6,753 nucleotides of DNA from CAZVCJ01 sp964625745 (lineage in GTDB: Bacteria > Chloroflexota > Anaerolineae > VGOG01). The notes under the pieces were generated by a model. That model made no database searches. It saw nothing but the letters and a program-made list of their open reading frames with translations, and was not told the DNA's origin. Each line of letters opens with the position of its first letter. Position 1 is the first letter of the stretch. Shown here one piece after another: positions 6,107 to 6,753 of the stretch. The DNA lies in assembly GCA_964625745.1 (NCBI GenBank), contig CAZVCJ010000206.1:1-6753 (forward strand), given 5' to 3'. A program made the translations under genes and the position numbers.

Positions 6107-6133
6107 AGGTGCATAGTGGTTATTGTCCTGTTG

Positions 6134-6143
6134 CACCTCCTTT
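6134..6143 (-). promoter_or_regulatory. Second Shine-Dalgarno-like motif without a properly spaced start
   Basis: AAAGGAGGTG is as good a ribosome-binding sequence as the one before the peptide gene, 103 nt downstream in the same leader. No ATG, GTG or TTG lies 4-12 nt beyond it; the first ATG is about 20 nt away at 6114. It may be a relic of a lost small gene, a ribosome standby site or part of leader RNA structure. Confidence 0.4.
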
Positions 6144-6214
6144 CCCCAACGCGATGTACTGCGTCCTCAGTCCTCATCTGCGGGAGAGGTCCCCGCTGAT
6201 CATCATCCACTACC

Positions 6215-6243
6215 ATTATACTAGAGACCCGGGCCCACGTCAA
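6215..6243 (-). promoter_or_regulatory. Near-consensus vegetative promoter of the peptide operon
   Basis: On the minus strand TTGACG (6238-6243) and a perfect TATAAT (6215-6220) are separated by exactly 17 bp. Transcription would start near 6208, giving a leader of about 180 nt before the peptide gene. With so good a core promoter, expression is likely high unless repressed. The spacer TGGGCCCGGG is GC-rich and holds a short palindrome. Confidence 0.85.
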
Positions 6244-6277
6244 GTCTGCTTTGCCCAGGCGGTTGCATTTGCTATTG

Positions 6278-6442
6278 CTACTCTTTTGTCTTGTCTTTGT
6301 CCCTCATTAATTGATTGTTGCGTACCTCTTGAAAGCGGCAAGACTCAAGCCAGACCTCGCTCTGGCCAAGCTCCGCCACCTTTTCCTGCAGAGCTTCTAT
6401 CTCTTCGATCAACTGTGCCTCCTTCATCTTCGAGTAATCCAT
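6278..6442 (-). CDS. 54-residue coiled-coil protein of unknown function
   Basis: The ORF starts MDYSKMKEAQLIEEIEALQE and continues VAELGQSEVWLESC, ending MRDKDKTKE. The heptad-like charged helix resembles the N-terminal coils of GAF/PAS sensor proteins, and the closing RDKDKTKE is also a common opening of such proteins. It may be a truncated sensor remnant or a free coiled-coil partner. The start at 6442 is chosen for its Shine-Dalgarno GGGAGGT (6446-6452), although the ATG is only 4 nt after GGAGG. Longer in-frame starts would have to read through a terminator-like hairpin. The coil matches the 37-codon ORF at 1714-1827 at DNA level. The peptide operon promoter begins 34 bp after this stop. 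Confidence 0.55.
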   Translation of the reverse strand: MDYSKMKEAQLIEEIEALQEKVAELGQSEVWLESCRFQEVRNNQLMRDKDKTKE

Positions 6443-6445
6443 GAT
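6370..6445 (-). repeat. Direct repeat, upstream copy (coiled-coil coding segment)
   Basis: This is the partner of 1770-1845. It encodes the MDYSKMKEAQLIEEIEAL start of the 54-residue ORF. The two copies flank the entire peptide, ComQ-like and receptor cassette in the same orientation. Confidence 0.8.
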
Positions 6446-6455
6446 ACCTCCCAAC

Positions 6456-6494
6456 AAAAAGCCAGCCATCAACGCGTGGGTGCTCTTGGCTGGC
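6456..6494 (-). terminator. Rho-independent-type hairpin just upstream of the 54-residue ORF
   Basis: In the minus-strand sense GCCAGCCA (6487-6494) pairs perfectly with TGGCTGGC (6461-6468) across an 18-nt loop and is followed by TTTTTG. The T-run ends 3 nt before the Shine-Dalgarno of the 54-residue ORF. No minus-strand gene lies upstream within the window, and the neighbour at 6609 is divergent. It therefore looks more like a leader attenuator, or a guard against read-through, than the end of an operon. Confidence 0.6.
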
Positions 6495-6569
6495 ATGGGG
6501 AGTGGGTAGCGGCATATTGGGTTCCCTTTTGCAGAAATACCGGTCTTTGCGCCATTGACGATCATGCTG

Positions 6570-6575
6570 TATAAT
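6570..6575 (+). promoter_or_regulatory. -10 element for the divergent plus-strand gene
   Basis: A perfect TATAAT lies 33 bp upstream of the ATG at 6609, giving a leader of about 27 nt. The best -35 at 17-bp spacing is only TTGCGC (6547-6552). A TTGACG at 6555-6560 is too close to serve. The promoter is plausible but weak or activator-dependent. Confidence 0.45.
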
Positions 6576-6608
6576 AGTCGCACTTATCTTGCACCAGGAG
6601 AGAGAAAA

Positions 6609-6753
6609 ATGGAAACTGAATTCAGCGAAGGCACGCGCGGACAATTGATGGAGCGGATCAGCCAGCGTCTACAGGCCCTCGATCACGAGACCCTCTTAAA
6701 GCTCGACCAGCTTACAGAGCAAGTAGAGGCGAACACGGGGATGCTGGCCGGAG
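6609..6753 (+). CDS. N-terminus of an unrecognised protein (partial, runs off right edge)
   Basis: The frame stays open for 48 codons from ATG at 6609 to the window end. AGGAG at 6596-6600 sits 8 nt before the start and a TATAAT lies upstream. The product begins METEFSEGTRGQLMERISQR and continues as an amphipathic, helix-rich stretch (LQALDHETLLKLDQLTEQVE). This style occurs at the N-terminus of some bacterial regulators and hypothetical proteins, but the visible part is too short to name a family. It is divergent from the pheromone-like operon, a position where a regulator might be expected; that is inference only. Confidence 0.7.
   Translation, partial: METEFSEGTRGQLMERISQRLQALDHETLLKLDQLTEQVEANTGMLAG

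Larger units (their letters stand above)
6031..6114 (-). other. Possible 27-codon leader ORF in the 5' untranslated region
   Basis: From ATG at 6114 the frame encodes 27 residues ending EAGIRPWPIRR, and its TGA (6031-6033) lies inside the Shine-Dalgarno of the peptide gene. That arrangement could couple leader translation to the peptide gene. The nearest upstream Shine-Dalgarno-like sequence (6134-6143) is about 20 nt from the ATG, too far for normal initiation. Most of the ORF is also the sequence of the 6070-6106 hairpin. It is recorded only as a possibility. Confidence 0.15.

Noticed and set aside
5322..6116. 264-codon plus-strand open frame
   Set aside because: It is antisense to the first ComQ-like gene and the peptide gene, has low-complexity composition (GGQGQPGQAGDHG), and crosses the 14-bp hairpin. 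It is a GC-rich shadow frame.
6186..6191. Possible anti-Shine-Dalgarno GACCTC in the leader pairing with GAGGT of either ribosome site
   Set aside because: Only 5 base pairs are perfect and such matches are common by chance in GC-rich leaders.
6031..6243. 70-codon minus-strand frame starting at the promoter
   Set aside because: Its proposed start falls inside the -35 element, upstream of the predicted transcription start, so it cannot be translated from that promoter. It has no Shine-Dalgarno.
6278..6583. Longer 101-codon version of the 54-residue coiled-coil ORF
   Set aside because: The extra N-terminal part reads through a terminator-like hairpin and has no ribosome site. GGGAGGT supports the start at 6442.

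Overview
The window is GC-rich bacterial DNA. It is dominated by one minus-strand gene train that reads from about 6240 down past position 1. The GAF-rich sensors with 'ERKRAEE' signalling helices, the MEDS domain and the general protein style suggest a Chloroflexota-like (Anaerolineae/Caldilineae-type) environmental bacterium. That placement is an inference and cannot be proved from this window.

The central feature is a compact operon resembling the Bacillus ComQXP pheromone locus in gene content, but unusual in detail. A near-consensus promoter (6215-6243, minus) drives a roughly 180-nt structured leader. Next comes a 56-residue acidic peptide gene (5855-6025) with a full-length Shine-Dalgarno sequence; its product ends DNWTEWSAV, with two Trp close to the C-terminus, as expected of an isoprenylated ComX-type prepheromone. 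After a perfect 14-bp hairpin come two tandem, about 80% identical isoprenyl-synthase-fold proteins (4779-5759 and 3802-4782), ComQ-like in role. They are followed by a 649-residue membrane sensor (1856-3805) with the ComP sensory layout (TM, PDZ-like loop, TM bundle, GAF) but no kinase domains. The enzyme and sensor genes overlap by ATGA, so they are probably translationally coupled.

Downstream lie a 37-codon coiled-coil ORF (1714-1827) and a MEDS-GAF-GAF protein (1-1724) that runs off the left edge. The latter may carry the missing output or kinase domain. Upstream, a 54-residue coiled-coil ORF (6278-6442, minus) sits just after a Rho-independent-type hairpin. A divergent plus-strand gene of unknown function begins at 6609 and runs off the right edge.

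The two short coiled-coil ORFs share a ~76-bp sequence in direct orientation (about 84% identical by hand count). These copies bracket the whole pheromone-like cassette, which hints at insertion, duplication or recombination around it.

Proposed working model (inference): the peptide is prenylated on Trp by one or both ComQ-like enzymes, exported and cleaved, then sensed by the PDZ/TM receptor. The receptor signals through its GAF/coiled-coil tail to a separate partner, possibly the MEDS-GAF-GAF protein. No ComA-like response regulator, exporter, tRNA, rRNA, CRISPR array or transposase is visible in the window.
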